A DNA stretch of 64,000 bases, from contig NZ_VAUA01000003.1 of assembly GCF_005771405.1 (NCBI RefSeq), positions 1-64,000 of the forward strand, read 5' to 3'. The position numbers and the translations under genes were made by a program. Shown here one piece after another: positions 36,644 to 45,118 of the stretch. The stretch is from Parasedimentitalea maritima. GTDB lineage: Bacteria > Pseudomonadota > Alphaproteobacteria > Rhodobacterales > Rhodobacteraceae. The notes below the pieces were generated by a model, which had not been told where the DNA came from, ran no database searches, and saw nothing but the letters and a program-made list of their open reading frames with translations. Within the stretch, counting starts at the first letter, position 1, and every line of letters begins with the position of its first letter.

Positions 36644-37699
36644 ATGACATCTTTTTCGAAAAAATACGCTGCCGGGCAGTATGCAGAGGTCTGGCGAGAG
36701 ATGGATCAGAACTGGGCGTCTTCTTCTGAATCGATTGCGTTCGAGCAGGGAAGCCATTGGCAGCGTGCCTTCACCGTTGATCGCGAGGATGCAGAAGACG
36801 TATTACGGCAGACATTCGAACGTGTTGCACATAATTCCGATCTGTTAATCCAACGCCTTCGCGAAACAGGTTACCGGTTTGAGTGCGAGTCTGGCCGCTA
36901 TGGGCCGCCAGTTTCTCCGCGTCAGAGTGCGGTAGACCAGGTTGCGCTTTGCAAGGCGTCTCTAGAAGCCGACTTTGGTGATCTTTACGTATTTGACAAA
37001 GATCTCTCACCATTTCCTCTTGCATTAGAACGCTTTGGCCAGATTGTCGGCACCTTGGATTTGGTGCAACGGTTTCCTCCATCAACCGCCATAGATCTGG
37101 ATGCCCTTAAGAAAAACCCGCGCCCAGAAGGTTTCAAGTCATCCGCTGGTTTCAGCTCGGAAGAATGGCTCTCTATTGCAAATAGTTTGAGCGCTGCAGT
37201 TGAAACCTACGCGCCGGAAAAAACAGAACAGCAAATCCAACTTGAACAAGAACTGGATGACCAAGACCGCAAACCTCACCCACATGCCAGTGACCCCGTC
37301 CTGTCTCGTCTTGGCGATTGGGATCCCCTCACTGTTAGTTTTGAATATCTGTCTATGACATTGACGGACGAAGAGGCCGAACCTCAGATTTTGTCCGCTG
37401 GTGGCTTGGCATACGTAGGTGGGATCGCCGCCAGTTTTGAACATAAGGCCAATATTAGCGGTGCTGAAGACGTCTCATTCGATTTCCCTTCAACGTCGCT
37501 CGACCCACTCATAACCGCAGAGGGTATCAAAATACCCTTCACAACTTACCTCCGCCGGGCGTTTGCGCGTGGTGGTTTCTTCGGCGTGCCTCGACCGGTC
37601 AACAGCGAACTCGGGTCCATGAGAGAAGTGGAGCAAGGTATTTTTCTTCCTGACCATCCAGTGTTTGCGAGTTTGAAGAGAGATTTCCTGCCCTTCTGA
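36644..37699 (+). CDS. Unrecognised protein, 351 residues
   Basis: I do not recognise this protein. It has no signal peptide or membrane helix. It is acidic, with a Glu/Gln/Asp-rich low-complexity stretch around residues 195-215 (EKTEQQIQLEQELDDQDRK) between two apparently folded parts. The ATG has only a weak ribosome-binding site, but codon use and the length of the frame favour a real gene. Its stop lies four bases from the end of the convergent DksA-like gene. It may belong to the same transcript as the GNAT gene (34-base gap). Confidence 0.6.
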   Translation: MTSFSKKYAAGQYAEVWREMDQNWASSSESIAFEQGSHWQRAFTVDREDAEDVLRQTFERVAHNSDLLIQRLRETGYRFECESGRYGPPVSPRQSAVDQVALCKASLEADFGDLYVFDKDLSPFPLALERFGQIVGTLDLVQRFPPSTAIDLDALKKNPRPEGFKSSAGFSSEEWLSIANSLSAAVETYAPEKTEQQIQLEQELDDQDRKPHPHASDPVLSRLGDWDPLTVSFEYLSMTLTDEEAEPQILSAGGLAYVGGIAASFEHKANISGAEDVSFDFPSTSLDPLITAEGIKIPFTTYLRRAFARGGFFGVPRPVNSELGSMREVEQGIFLPDHPVFASLKRDFLPF

Positions 37700-37703
37700 C
37701 AGC

Positions 37704-37973
37704 CTACTTCAGCTGGCTATCCTTAGACCCACGCCGGTTGAACCCACCGCGTGCCTTGTAGACCCCATCCCGTTCCTGCTGGCATTCAACTCACAGCTTG
37801 ACGCCGGGGATTGCAGCCCGGCGCCGTTCGGGGATGGGGTCCTCACAGTCAGCGCAATGGGTCAGGCTGTCCCCCACCGGAACCTTACGGGTCTGCATCC
37901 GTGCCAACTCATCACTGATTGACGCCTCGATCTGTTCGCTAACTGCACCGTCTTTTGCCCATCCACCTGCCAT
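37704..37973 (-). pseudogene. DksA/TraR-type zinc finger protein with an in-frame UGA at a ligand Cys
   Basis: Read through the TGA at 37791-37793 the frame gives an 89-residue protein, the usual length of small Rhodobacterales DksA/TraR proteins. The zinc finger is CADC at residues 40-43, then 17 residues, then the TGA in the place of the third Cys (VKL-stop-VEC), and the fourth Cys three residues later. The last 28 residues stay in frame and end in the family-like GGFNRRGSKDSQLK. GGAGG lies seven bases before the ATG. This is either a single nonsense change (TGC to TGA), a sequencing error, or a recoded Cys position. Ending at the TGA leaves 60 residues with half a zinc finger. Confidence 0.75.
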
Positions 37974-38004
37974 AGCAGTTCCTCCAGAATACCCACACGC
38001 GCGC

Positions 38005-38982
38005 TCAGAGAGGCGTTGCCACCTCTAACACCCTATCGATCATCACCTGCGTCCCGCGCGAGAATTCTAGCGGACACGGGTAGTCGACACCGTCACGCAC
38101 CGAGCGCCCAAAGGCTTCGACCTGCAGTTTGTAATGATCATCCCCCGGAAAGCGCGTCACCTGCACCTCTAACCCGGCGCGATGCAGCTCTACCCGTGCC
38201 TCGCCAAAGACCCGCGCATTAAACGGGGCCGTCAAGCGGATCACACCAGTTTCGCCGTGAAATACCATCTCTTGGTAGGGATGCATGCGAATGCTGACAT
38301 AGGCGGAATAGGAAAAACCGGGAAACTTCGCCTGCACTTCTGTCAGTGTGTCGACACCATTTTCCCAACGGATACGGGCCGAGATCTCGTCAGGTTCCTG
38401 ACCTGTGGCATAGCGAGCTCCGCCGAAAACATAGACACCGATGTCACGCAATCCTCCGCCGCCGGTCTCTGCCTTGTTGCGGATGTTACCCAAATCCGTG
38501 CGGTTATCGTAGGAAAACTTACCGCTGACATGCGCCAGCTTGCCAATGGCGCCCTCGTCAATCAACCGCTTCACCATCTGCCACTGCGGATGGTGCGCGA
38601 TCATGTAAGCTTCGGCCGCCAGCACACCGGTCTCGTCACGCTTGGCAATCAACTGATCGAACTCAACTGCCCGCATGGTCATCGGTTTCTCGCACAACAC
38701 ATGTTTGCCTGCGGCCATCGCCTTCAGGCTCCACTCGACATGCAGATGATTGGGCAGCGGTACGTAAACCGCATCGATGCTAGGATCTGCCAAAAGCGCA
38801 TCATAGTCATCATAAACGTTGAGGTCCGGGCAGAACGCCTGGAATGGCTCTGCTTTTTCAGGGCTAGAGGTTGCCAACGCCACCAATTGCGCCCCTTCAG
38901 CCGCGTGAATCGCAGGTGCCATATATTGACGCGCAAACTTAGCCGCCCCTAAAATTCCCCACCTGACCGGTCTTTGCATCAT
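38005..38982 (-). CDS. Gfo/Idh/MocA family oxidoreductase
   Basis: The 325-residue protein has an N-terminal Rossmann fold (RWGILGAAKFARQYMAPAI, GxGxxA-like near residues 9-13), DAVYVPLPNHLHVEWSLKAMAAGKHVLCEKP (residues 70-100), where Lys of EKP is catalytic, and the family C-terminal alpha/beta domain. It is an NAD(P)-dependent dehydrogenase, probably of a sugar or polyol; the substrate is not evident. AGGAGGA precedes two adjacent ATG codons (38982 and 38979). The second ATG has better spacing. Confidence 0.88.
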   Translation of the reverse strand: MMQRPVRWGILGAAKFARQYMAPAIHAAEGAQLVALATSSPEKAEPFQAFCPDLNVYDDYDALLADPSIDAVYVPLPNHLHVEWSLKAMAAGKHVLCEKPMTMRAVEFDQLIAKRDETGVLAAEAYMIAHHPQWQMVKRLIDEGAIGKLAHVSGKFSYDNRTDLGNIRNKAETGGGGLRDIGVYVFGGARYATGQEPDEISARIRWENGVDTLTEVQAKFPGFSYSAYVSIRMHPYQEMVFHGETGVIRLTAPFNARVFGEARVELHRAGLEVQVTRFPGDDHYKLQVEAFGRSVRDGVDYPCPLEFSRGTQVMIDRVLEVATPL

Positions 38983-39113
38983 GTTCCTCCTGATTGAACC
39001 GCCAGCTTACCTTGGTTGTGGTCGGCAGCAAGGGATCTTGACCTGATGTTTTGCTTTGCGCCGCTTCTTCGCTGCCTTAGGCTGAACAAAAAACGACAGT
39101 ACAGGTGATTTGG

Positions 39114-40286
39114 ATGCGCAAATTTGGAAAATGGCTGGGCCGGTTGCTGATCCTCGCCGCCATTGCTGTGATCGCCGGTTTGATATTCCTGCCAGGCTAC
39201 TTGGAAAAAAACCGCAACCTGGTGGCTGAACATGCCCCCTACCCAATCTCACCCGAGGCAGCAAAGCTGCACAACGATCTTCTTATCGGTGATTGGCATG
39301 CCGACCCGTTGCTGTGGAACCGCGATTTGAGCAAGCGGGGTGACCGGGGCCATGTAGACATCCCGCGCCTGATCGAAGGCAACGTCGCGCTGCAAATGTT
39401 CACCGCTGTGACCAAGTCCCCGGCAGGTCAGAACTATGATCACAACGATACAGATGCGATGGACAATATCACCCTGTTGGCCCTGGTCCAGATGTGGCCA
39501 CCGCGCACCTGGGGATCGCTGTATCAGCGCGCCCTGTATCAGGCCGAAAAACTGCACAGGGTACAGGCCCGTTCCGAGGGTCGGTTGCGGATCATTCGAA
39601 CAGAAGCCGACCTTGACGCTCTCATGGCCTTGAAACTGGCTGGAGTGCCAGTTGTTGGCGGCCTTCTAGGGATCGAAGGCGCACATCCGCTAGAGGGTGA
39701 CCTGAGCAACCTACAGGGGCTACAGAACGCCGGGTACCGGATGGTTGCACTCCAACATTTCTTTGACAATGAACTGGGGGGCTCTTTGCATGGCAGTGGC
39801 AATGCCGGGTTGACTGATTTTGGCCGCAAAGTGGTGCAGGCTGTGGTGGATCGTGGGCTGATATTGGATGTCGCTCATTCCAGCCCACAGCTGGCACGGG
39901 ATGTACTGAGGATGACGGATATTCCATTGGTGGTGTCTCATACCGGAATTTACAAAAACTGTGAGGTAAAGCGCAATTTCCCAGATGACCTGATGCAAGA
40001 GATCGCCGCCACTGGTGGTGTAATTGGTATTGGTTACTGGGCGGATGTGACCTGCGACGATAGCCCGGCCGGTGTGGCCGAAACGATCAAAACCGCCATC
40101 GAAATGGTGGGTGAAGATGCGGTCTCGCTAGGGTCGGATTTTGACGGGTCAGTGCAGACTTCGTTTGACACCTCGGAACTGGCGGCCCTGACTCAGGCGA
40201 TGATGGACGCCGGACTAACCGAGGGGCAGATCCGCAAAGTAGCAGGCGAGAACATGCTGCGCGTGCTGAGGGCGCGACTGGAATAA
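39114..40286 (+). CDS. Membrane dipeptidase-like (M19) metallopeptidase
   Basis: The 390-residue protein has an N-terminal membrane anchor (residues about 8-27, LLILAAIAVIAGLIFL). The M19 zinc ligands appear as GDWHADPLLW (HxD, about residue 60), EGAHPLEGD (Glu 190 region), DVAHSSPQ and VSHTGIYKNCEVKRNF, with SLGSDFDG (about 343) as the last Asp. Substrates of the family are dipeptides. ATG 39114 follows AGGTGA; a GTG nine bases upstream is also open. Confidence 0.85.
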   Translation: MRKFGKWLGRLLILAAIAVIAGLIFLPGYLEKNRNLVAEHAPYPISPEAAKLHNDLLIGDWHADPLLWNRDLSKRGDRGHVDIPRLIEGNVALQMFTAVTKSPAGQNYDHNDTDAMDNITLLALVQMWPPRTWGSLYQRALYQAEKLHRVQARSEGRLRIIRTEADLDALMALKLAGVPVVGGLLGIEGAHPLEGDLSNLQGLQNAGYRMVALQHFFDNELGGSLHGSGNAGLTDFGRKVVQAVVDRGLILDVAHSSPQLARDVLRMTDIPLVVSHTGIYKNCEVKRNFPDDLMQEIAATGGVIGIGYWADVTCDDSPAGVAETIKTAIEMVGEDAVSLGSDFDGSVQTSFDTSELAALTQAMMDAGLTEGQIRKVAGENMLRVLRARLE

Positions 40287-40631
40287 TTGACATAGGTTTT
40301 CTGCCCGAAATCAATTCCCGACAATTACAGTCAACTATTTGATTTGTAAGGTTTTTTATTGACGCCTCTCCACCATGCAGTTACCAAGATGACAGAACAC
40401 ATAGCAAGCCAGAATCATCCGGCCTCCAGCTCCTCCAGCCAGCCCCTTGGGCCAGCCAGACAGCCAGACACCCACTCTTACATGATGATTTCAGCCAGCC
40501 ACGCCAGCCAGGGCATATAACCCTCGCCAGCCGGTGATCTTTCGCACAATAGCCAGCTACCCCGCCAGCCTTCGTGCTTTTCTGTCCGGTGCGTTTAGAC
40601 GATCTCAGGTTTAGAATTGAGAACGGGCATG
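40287..40631. other. Intergenic region between the dipeptidase and rpoH
   Basis: No gene is supported in these 345 bases. The first 120 are A/T-rich (40340-40360 contains gttttttattgacg, a possible -35). Then follows the GCCAG repeat tract, listed separately, and the rpoH terminator. Confidence 0.5.
40408..40572. repeat. Strand-biased GCCAG repeat tract
   Basis: Over 165 bases GCCAG occurs eleven times, all on the plus strand, and its complement CTGGC not once. Many copies are joined as CCAGCCAG. Spacing is irregular (4-30 bases), so it is neither a tandem minisatellite nor a CRISPR array. The tract follows the rpoH gene on the minus strand, past its terminator. Confidence 0.65.
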
Positions 40632-40663
40632 AAAAAGGGCGATGCTATTGCACCGCCCTTTTC
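40632..40663 (-). terminator. Rho-independent terminator of rpoH
   Basis: On the minus strand aaaagggcg (40662-40654) pairs with cgccctttt (40641-40633) and is followed by T residues and catgcc. It lies 24 bases after the rpoH stop. Confidence 0.75.
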
Positions 40664-40686
40664 TATTCAACATCGATGCACCCGGA

Positions 40687-41583
40687 TCAGGCTGTGGCCA
40701 TCATACCTTTGGCCTGTGCCAATTCACGCATCTTGGTTTGCAGCTTCTCAAAAGCGCGCACCTCGATCTGACGGATCCGCTCGCGGCTAACATTATATTG
40801 CCCGCTCAGCTCTTCCAGAGTTTTGGCCTTTTCCGCCAAACGACGCTGGGTCAGAATATCCTTCTCACGGTCGTTCAGCACATCCATCGCTGCTGCCAGC
40901 AGCTCACGCCGTGCTTCCAGCTCGTCGCGTGCCTCATAATCGCCAGCCTGATCAGCGTCTTCGTCTTCCAGCCAATCCTGCCACTGCATTGTGCCTTCGC
41001 CTTCGGACCCAACCGTGGCATTCAGCGACGCATCCCCACCCGACATCCGCCGGTTCATCGAGATCACCTCGGCCTCGGTCACACCCAGATCAGTGGCGAT
41101 CCGCTTGACGTTCTCAGGGCGCATATCGCCATCTTCCAACGCACCGATACGGGCCTTGGCTTTTCGCAGGTTAAAGAACAACTTCTTCTGCGCCGAGGTT
41201 GTGCCCAGTTTCACCATCGACCACGAGCGCAGGACGTATTCCTGGATCGAGGCACGGATCCACCACATTGCATAGGTCGCCAGACGGAAGCCCTTTTCCG
41301 GGTCAAACCGCTTAACAGCCTGCATCAGGCCAACGTTGGCCTCTGAAATCACTTCGGCCTGGGGCAACCCATAGCCGCGATATCCCATAGCAATTTTTGC
41401 TGCCAACCGCAGGTGCGAGGTGACCATACGGTGCGCCGCACCGCTGTCTTCCTTTTCCACCCAGGCCTTGGCCAGCATGTATTCTTCTTCTGGCTCCAGC
41501 AGCGGAAACTTACGAATTTCCTGCATATAGCGGTTTAGACCGCCTTCGGGTGTTGGGGCCGGTAGGTTCTTATAGTTCGCCAT
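40687..41583 (-). CDS. rpoH: RNA polymerase heat-shock sigma factor RpoH (sigma-32)
   Basis: The 298-residue protein has sigma region 2 (RMVTSHLRLAAKIAMGYRGYGL, EANVGLMQAVKRFDPEKGFRLATYAMWWIRASIQEYVL) and region 4.2 (LEELSGQYNVSRERIRQIEVRAFEKL) of the sigma-32 family. The RpoH box is seen as QKKLFFNLRKAKA at about residues 130-142. It directs transcription of chaperones and proteases after heat or oxidative stress. GGGAGAGG precedes the ATG. In relatives rluD is adjacent; here two genes lie between them. Confidence 0.96.
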   Translation of the reverse strand: MANYKNLPAPTPEGGLNRYMQEIRKFPLLEPEEEYMLAKAWVEKEDSGAAHRMVTSHLRLAAKIAMGYRGYGLPQAEVISEANVGLMQAVKRFDPEKGFRLATYAMWWIRASIQEYVLRSWSMVKLGTTSAQKKLFFNLRKAKARIGALEDGDMRPENVKRIATDLGVTEAEVISMNRRMSGGDASLNATVGSEGEGTMQWQDWLEDEDADQAGDYEARDELEARRELLAAAMDVLNDREKDILTQRRLAEKAKTLEELSGQYNVSRERIRQIEVRAFEKLQTKMRELAQAKGMMATA

Positions 41584-41755
41584 TTGGTGTGCCTCTCCCT
41601 AATGTATAAGGACTTAACATATCAGCATATGGGTCAGCACTGTGTCCCTTTCAAGGGGTGCTGTAACTTTCTGATAACCTATCACGGGAAACACCGTCTG
41701 TGACCTGCTTCACAGGGATGTGCAAAAAGTTGCCAAATTATGTTCTGCTCTCAGG

Positions 41756-42574
41756 CTACTGCGTTACTTCAATCAAGAACTGTGCGCAGTCGCGCGCAAA
41801 TACGGTCTTTCGGGCGGAAATCCCAAGTGTTCGAAAGACCTGCGGCGCATTGCGCAAGAGCCGTAGCACGACATCTGTGTGCGCACCGTCGTGCGACATC
41901 GGAACAAAGGCAATGCCAAGCCCCGCCGCCACAAGGTCCAGGACCTGTTGATCATGAACCGCTTGGGCCGGCGGCAATGGAGGCAGATCGGGCTCGCTCG
42001 GCAACCTGTCGGCATGGGGACAATAGGGGCGGTGAATCCGCGCCTCCGCTGCCAATTCGGCCAGATCGACGCTCTCCCCGTCAGCAAGCGGATGCTGCCG
42101 ATTCAGTGCGACCCCATAGGGATCACGGCGCAGCGGCTGAAACATATGGCCCTCCGGAGCACATCCATCACAAACAAACGCCAAATCAGCCTCGTCAACA
42201 TGCGGCGTAAAGCCAAGGAACAGCTCTGGGTGGGCCCGCTTCAGCAAGTTTATCCCTGCTGCAAACGGGCTGAGCAGCACATCCGGGTGGCAATATATCC
42301 GCAGATCGCGGCGGGTCTCTGGCTGTAGTCGATGTACCACCCCGCTGAGTTGGGCAACGCTTCCTGCCACCTCGGCATAAAGCCGATCGCCCAGTGGGGT
42401 CGCGGTCAACCCGCGTCGATGACGATGGAACAAGCTGCCCCCGATCACCCCCTCCAGCTTTTGGATCGCGGCCGAGATCGTCGGCTGGCTCACCCCATTT
42501 GCCTTGGCCGCATGGCTGAACGAACCGGTTTCAAAAGCGCTCAGAAAATACTTCAGCGGTGTCAGTTCTAACAT
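41756..42574 (-). CDS. LysR family transcriptional regulator
   Basis: The 272-residue protein begins with the LysR helix-turn-helix (TPLKYFLSAFETGSFSHAAKANGVSQPTISAAIQKLE, residues 5-40) followed by a substrate-binding domain of normal family shape but somewhat short. Direct repeats 42573-42606 overlap its start, which suits autoregulation. It is divergent from a small NTF2-like gene, its likely target. The pair sits between rpoH and rluD. Confidence 0.88.
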   Translation of the reverse strand: MLELTPLKYFLSAFETGSFSHAAKANGVSQPTISAAIQKLEGVIGGSLFHRHRRGLTATPLGDRLYAEVAGSVAQLSGVVHRLQPETRRDLRIYCHPDVLLSPFAAGINLLKRAHPELFLGFTPHVDEADLAFVCDGCAPEGHMFQPLRRDPYGVALNRQHPLADGESVDLAELAAEARIHRPYCPHADRLPSEPDLPPLPPAQAVHDQQVLDLVAAGLGIAFVPMSHDGAHTDVVLRLLRNAPQVFRTLGISARKTVFARDCAQFLIEVTQ

Positions 42575-42606
42575 AGCTAACGCCTATACTGCCTATAGTT
42601 AACGCC
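42573..42606. promoter_or_regulatory. Candidate LysR operator (12-bp direct repeats)
   Basis: ATAGCTAACGCC (42573-42584) and ATAGTTAACGCC (42595-42606) are separated by 10 bases and differ at one base. They cover the lysR start codon and lie 70 bases before the divergent gene. Spacing of 22 bases puts both on one helix face. Confidence 0.45.
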
Positions 42607-42675
42607 AGAATATCTTATATCTGAAAGTTCTGCCACTTCTTTGATTACTGCAAGTACAACCAAAGGAATGTCTCA

Positions 42676-43098
42676 ATGCTCCCGAACCAATCCCCTACCA
42701 GCGCCATTGAAAGTTTACTGCGCAAGTTTGTCGCCAACGACCCTACACTGATCAGCTATATGGCGCCTGACATCGACTTTCGCATCGACCACTTTCGCGA
42801 TGAATCAGACGTGAGCTGGCAAGTCGGCAAAGGTATGAAAGATATTGGCAAAATTCTCACCCGTTTGGCCTCTGACATTTTTCCGAAAGGCACCGAAGCA
42901 TTGGCAATCACAACCCAGGCGCTGCCGCAAGACGGCTGGATGTTCACCACCTTTGAGCAAAAGTTCTTTTACGGGGTGCGCGGGCGTATCTGCACGAGTG
43001 TGACCCTTATCTTGTCCCACGAGAGCAACGGCCAGGTGGACTATTTCCGCGAGACTGTAACCAACATCGTCAATGTCGACGAGGCTCCCCAAGCCTAA
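42676..43098 (+). CDS. NTF2-like (SnoaL-type) small protein
   Basis: The 140-residue protein resembles the NTF2-like/SnoaL fold: an N-terminal helix pair, LISYMAPDIDFRIDHFRDE, and beta strands ending with FRETVTNIVNVDEAP. The function is unknown; the family includes small hydrolases, dehydratases and binding proteins. It is divergent from the LysR gene. AAAGGAATG precedes the ATG. Confidence 0.6.
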   Translation: MLPNQSPTSAIESLLRKFVANDPTLISYMAPDIDFRIDHFRDESDVSWQVGKGMKDIGKILTRLASDIFPKGTEALAITTQALPQDGWMFTTFEQKFFYGVRGRICTSVTLILSHESNGQVDYFRETVTNIVNVDEAPQA

Positions 43099-43182
43099 CC
43101 GCCATAGTTTACAGGATGCTCACCCTCATCCCTGCTTCAGGCTCTGCCCGAAGCGGTTCATTTTAGCCGCAAGGTTCTGAAA

Positions 43183-44220
43183 TCAAGCCCCAGTCGAAAG
43201 CCGCAGCTTCGCCATCAGCGCTTCCATGTCTTCCGGCATTGGCGCTTCAAACCGCATTTCCTCACCGGTAACCGGATGCACAAACCCCAGAACCGCCGCG
43301 TGCAGTGCCTGACGTGGGAAGGCGCGCAGCGCGTCATGTGCCGCCGGGACCAATGACTTAGCCGCCAGCTTGCGCTTGCCACCATAAGTCGGGTCGCCCA
43401 CCAAACCGTGACCTGCGTGTGCCATATGAACCCGGATCTGATGGGTGCGGCCAGTTTCCAGCCAGCATTCGATCAGCGCGACAACACCTGGGTTGCCAAA
43501 GGGTTCAACAATCCGCGCCCTCGTCACCGCATGGCGCCCGCCCTGAAACATCACCGCCTGACGTTGGCGGTCGTGTTTGTGTCGTGCCAACTGAGTGGTC
43601 AACTTCAGAATATTGCCTGGCTCAAAACTGGTGCCTTTGATTCCGCGCAGACGGGGATCGTTGGCATCCGGCACACCGTAACAAATGGCCCGGTAGTACC
43701 GCTCAACAGTGTGCTTTTCGAACTGCTTTGCCAGCCCCTGATGGGCAACATCCGACTTGGCCACCACCAACAGCCCGCTGGTCTCCTTATCGATACGGTG
43801 CACAATACCAGGGCGTTTCACGCCCCCTACCCCTGACAGGTTTTCACCACAGTGATGCAGCAAAGCATTGACCAAGGTGCCCGACGGCGTGCCCGGTGCC
43901 GGATGCACCACCATGCCAACGGGCTTATTGATCACAATCAGGTCGTCGTCTTCATAGACAACATCCAATGGGATCTCTTCGGGACCAATGTGGCTATCTT
44001 CGGCCTCTTCGACGCTGACAACAATCACCGCGTCTTCGGCCACCTTGGCCTTGGGATCATCGACCACAACGCCATCCACCGTGACGGATCCAGCGACAAT
44101 CAGCCTGGCCAGCCGGGTGCGTGACAGGGTTGCTTCTGCTGGCACATCCCGCGAAAGCGCCTTATCAAGCCGGTTAGGCGGGTTATCCGCGATGACAAAC
44201 TCAATCTGGCGGCTGCTCAT
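43183..44220 (-). CDS. rluD: 23S rRNA pseudouridine synthase RluD
   Basis: The 345-residue enzyme has an N-terminal S4 domain (PNRLDKALSRDVPAEATLSRTRLARLIVAGSVTVDG in two motifs, residues 13-45) and the catalytic motif HRIDKETSGLLVVAK at about residue 142-156, where Asp modifies uridines. It forms the three pseudouridines of helix 69. I use ATG 44220 because AAGGACG precedes it and it gives the normal family length; a long N-terminal extension is only an open frame. The start codon overlaps that of the divergent gene. Confidence 0.93.
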   Translation of the reverse strand: MSSRQIEFVIADNPPNRLDKALSRDVPAEATLSRTRLARLIVAGSVTVDGVVVDDPKAKVAEDAVIVVSVEEAEDSHIGPEEIPLDVVYEDDDLIVINKPVGMVVHPAPGTPSGTLVNALLHHCGENLSGVGGVKRPGIVHRIDKETSGLLVVAKSDVAHQGLAKQFEKHTVERYYRAICYGVPDANDPRLRGIKGTSFEPGNILKLTTQLARHKHDRQRQAVMFQGGRHAVTRARIVEPFGNPGVVALIECWLETGRTHQIRVHMAHAGHGLVGDPTYGGKRKLAAKSLVPAAHDALRAFPRQALHAAVLGFVHPVTGEEMRFEAPMPEDMEALMAKLRLSTGA

Positions 44221-44518
44221 GACACGTCCTTCTGACCCCGAAATCCAAGAGCCACCACAGCTGAAATTCCTGCGACGGCTGGTGACCACGCTCACCGCGG
44301 TCATGATTGGCGGGCTTGTAGTGGTTATCAGCCTGCTTGTCATCCGTTTGTCTGATAAAGGCGTGACACTTCCCGACAGCATCACCCTGCCCGATGGCAC
44401 GACACCTACGGCTGTGACCTTTGGCAACGGCTGGATCGCTGTGGTCAGTGATCGCAACCAGATTCTAATTCTGGATGCGGACAGCGGTGATCTGCGTCAA
44501 ACCATTACCATTGAATAA
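44219..44518 (+). CDS. DUF6476 family membrane protein
   Basis: The 99-residue protein has one membrane helix (residues about 20-42, LVTTLTAVMIGGLVVVISLLVI) followed by a periplasmic beta-rich part (PDSITLPDGTTPTAVTFGNGW, WIAVVSDRNQILILDADSGDLRQT). It fits DUF6476, known from Rhodobacterales next to rluD. The plus-strand ATG (44219-44221) and the minus-strand rluD ATG (44218-44220) share two bases, so the ribosome-binding sites lie inside each other's coding sequence. Confidence 0.8.
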   Translation: MTRPSDPEIQEPPQLKFLRRLVTTLTAVMIGGLVVVISLLVIRLSDKGVTLPDSITLPDGTTPTAVTFGNGWIAVVSDRNQILILDADSGDLRQTITIE

Positions 44519-44533
44519 AACAGGCCTATAGAA

Positions 44534-45118
44534 TTAAGAGCGCAACAACACTTTGGTTGAATCTATAGCCTGAGAAATCTGGGCATATTGAATGGACCGG
44601 CTATTGGACCCTTCGGCGCTGCGCAGCAGCTGTGTCTGAGCCTCTTCAAGAATAGCAATCGCCTGTCGCCCAACCTCAGCCTGTGCCGCACTGGAGACCG
44701 GCGTGAGGGCCCGTGTCGTCCGATCTGCCGAATCAGTGCGACGCGAAGCCGGTGCTGATGGCAGGCTTGTGTCCCTATTTGTGCGCGCAAGCCGGGCCAA
44801 ATCCGCTGATGTTTCGTTCAAAACCTGACGCACTTCATCATAATCGCTGCCTTCGGGAATTGTGTCAGACACGACTTGCAGCCGTTCTGCCAGGCAATCA
44901 ACCCTGTACGCCGATTTGTCTATCCCGCCGCAGAAAACCTTAGCTGATGCCAAGCTGGAGACCAGCTGGCGGGTAAAATTGACCGAGCCGAATTCTCCCG
45001 CAGGAACCACAACTGTATATAAAACACTGGCACTTCCCTGCGCCCGAGCCCCCATTGGCAAGTGACCAACAGAGAGCACGCCGAGTGCCAGACCAATAAA
45101 ATGGAAACATTTCGACAT
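44534..45118 (-). CDS. Exported protein of unknown function
   Basis: The 194-residue protein has a signal peptide (residues about 1-26, ending ARA). The mature part contains two Cys (KVFCGGIDKSAYRVDCLAERL) that could form a disulfide and a long helical C-terminus. GAGGAG precedes the ATG. I recognise no domain. It converges on the DUF6476 gene, 15 bases apart. Confidence 0.65.
   Translation of the reverse strand: MSKCFHFIGLALGVLSVGHLPMGARAQGSASVLYTVVVPAGEFGSVNFTRQLVSSLASAKVFCGGIDKSAYRVDCLAERLQVVSDTIPEGSDYDEVRQVLNETSADLARLARTNRDTSLPSAPASRRTDSADRTTRALTPVSSAAQAEVGRQAIAILEEAQTQLLRSAEGSNSRSIQYAQISQAIDSTKVLLRS

Noticed and set aside
40408-40572. CRISPR array
   Set aside because: The GCCAG units are short and irregularly spaced, with no repeat-spacer order and no cas genes.
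44221-44457. N-terminal extension of rluD
   Set aside because: It is antisense to the DUF6476 gene, has no family similarity, and AAGGACG precedes the internal ATG 44220.
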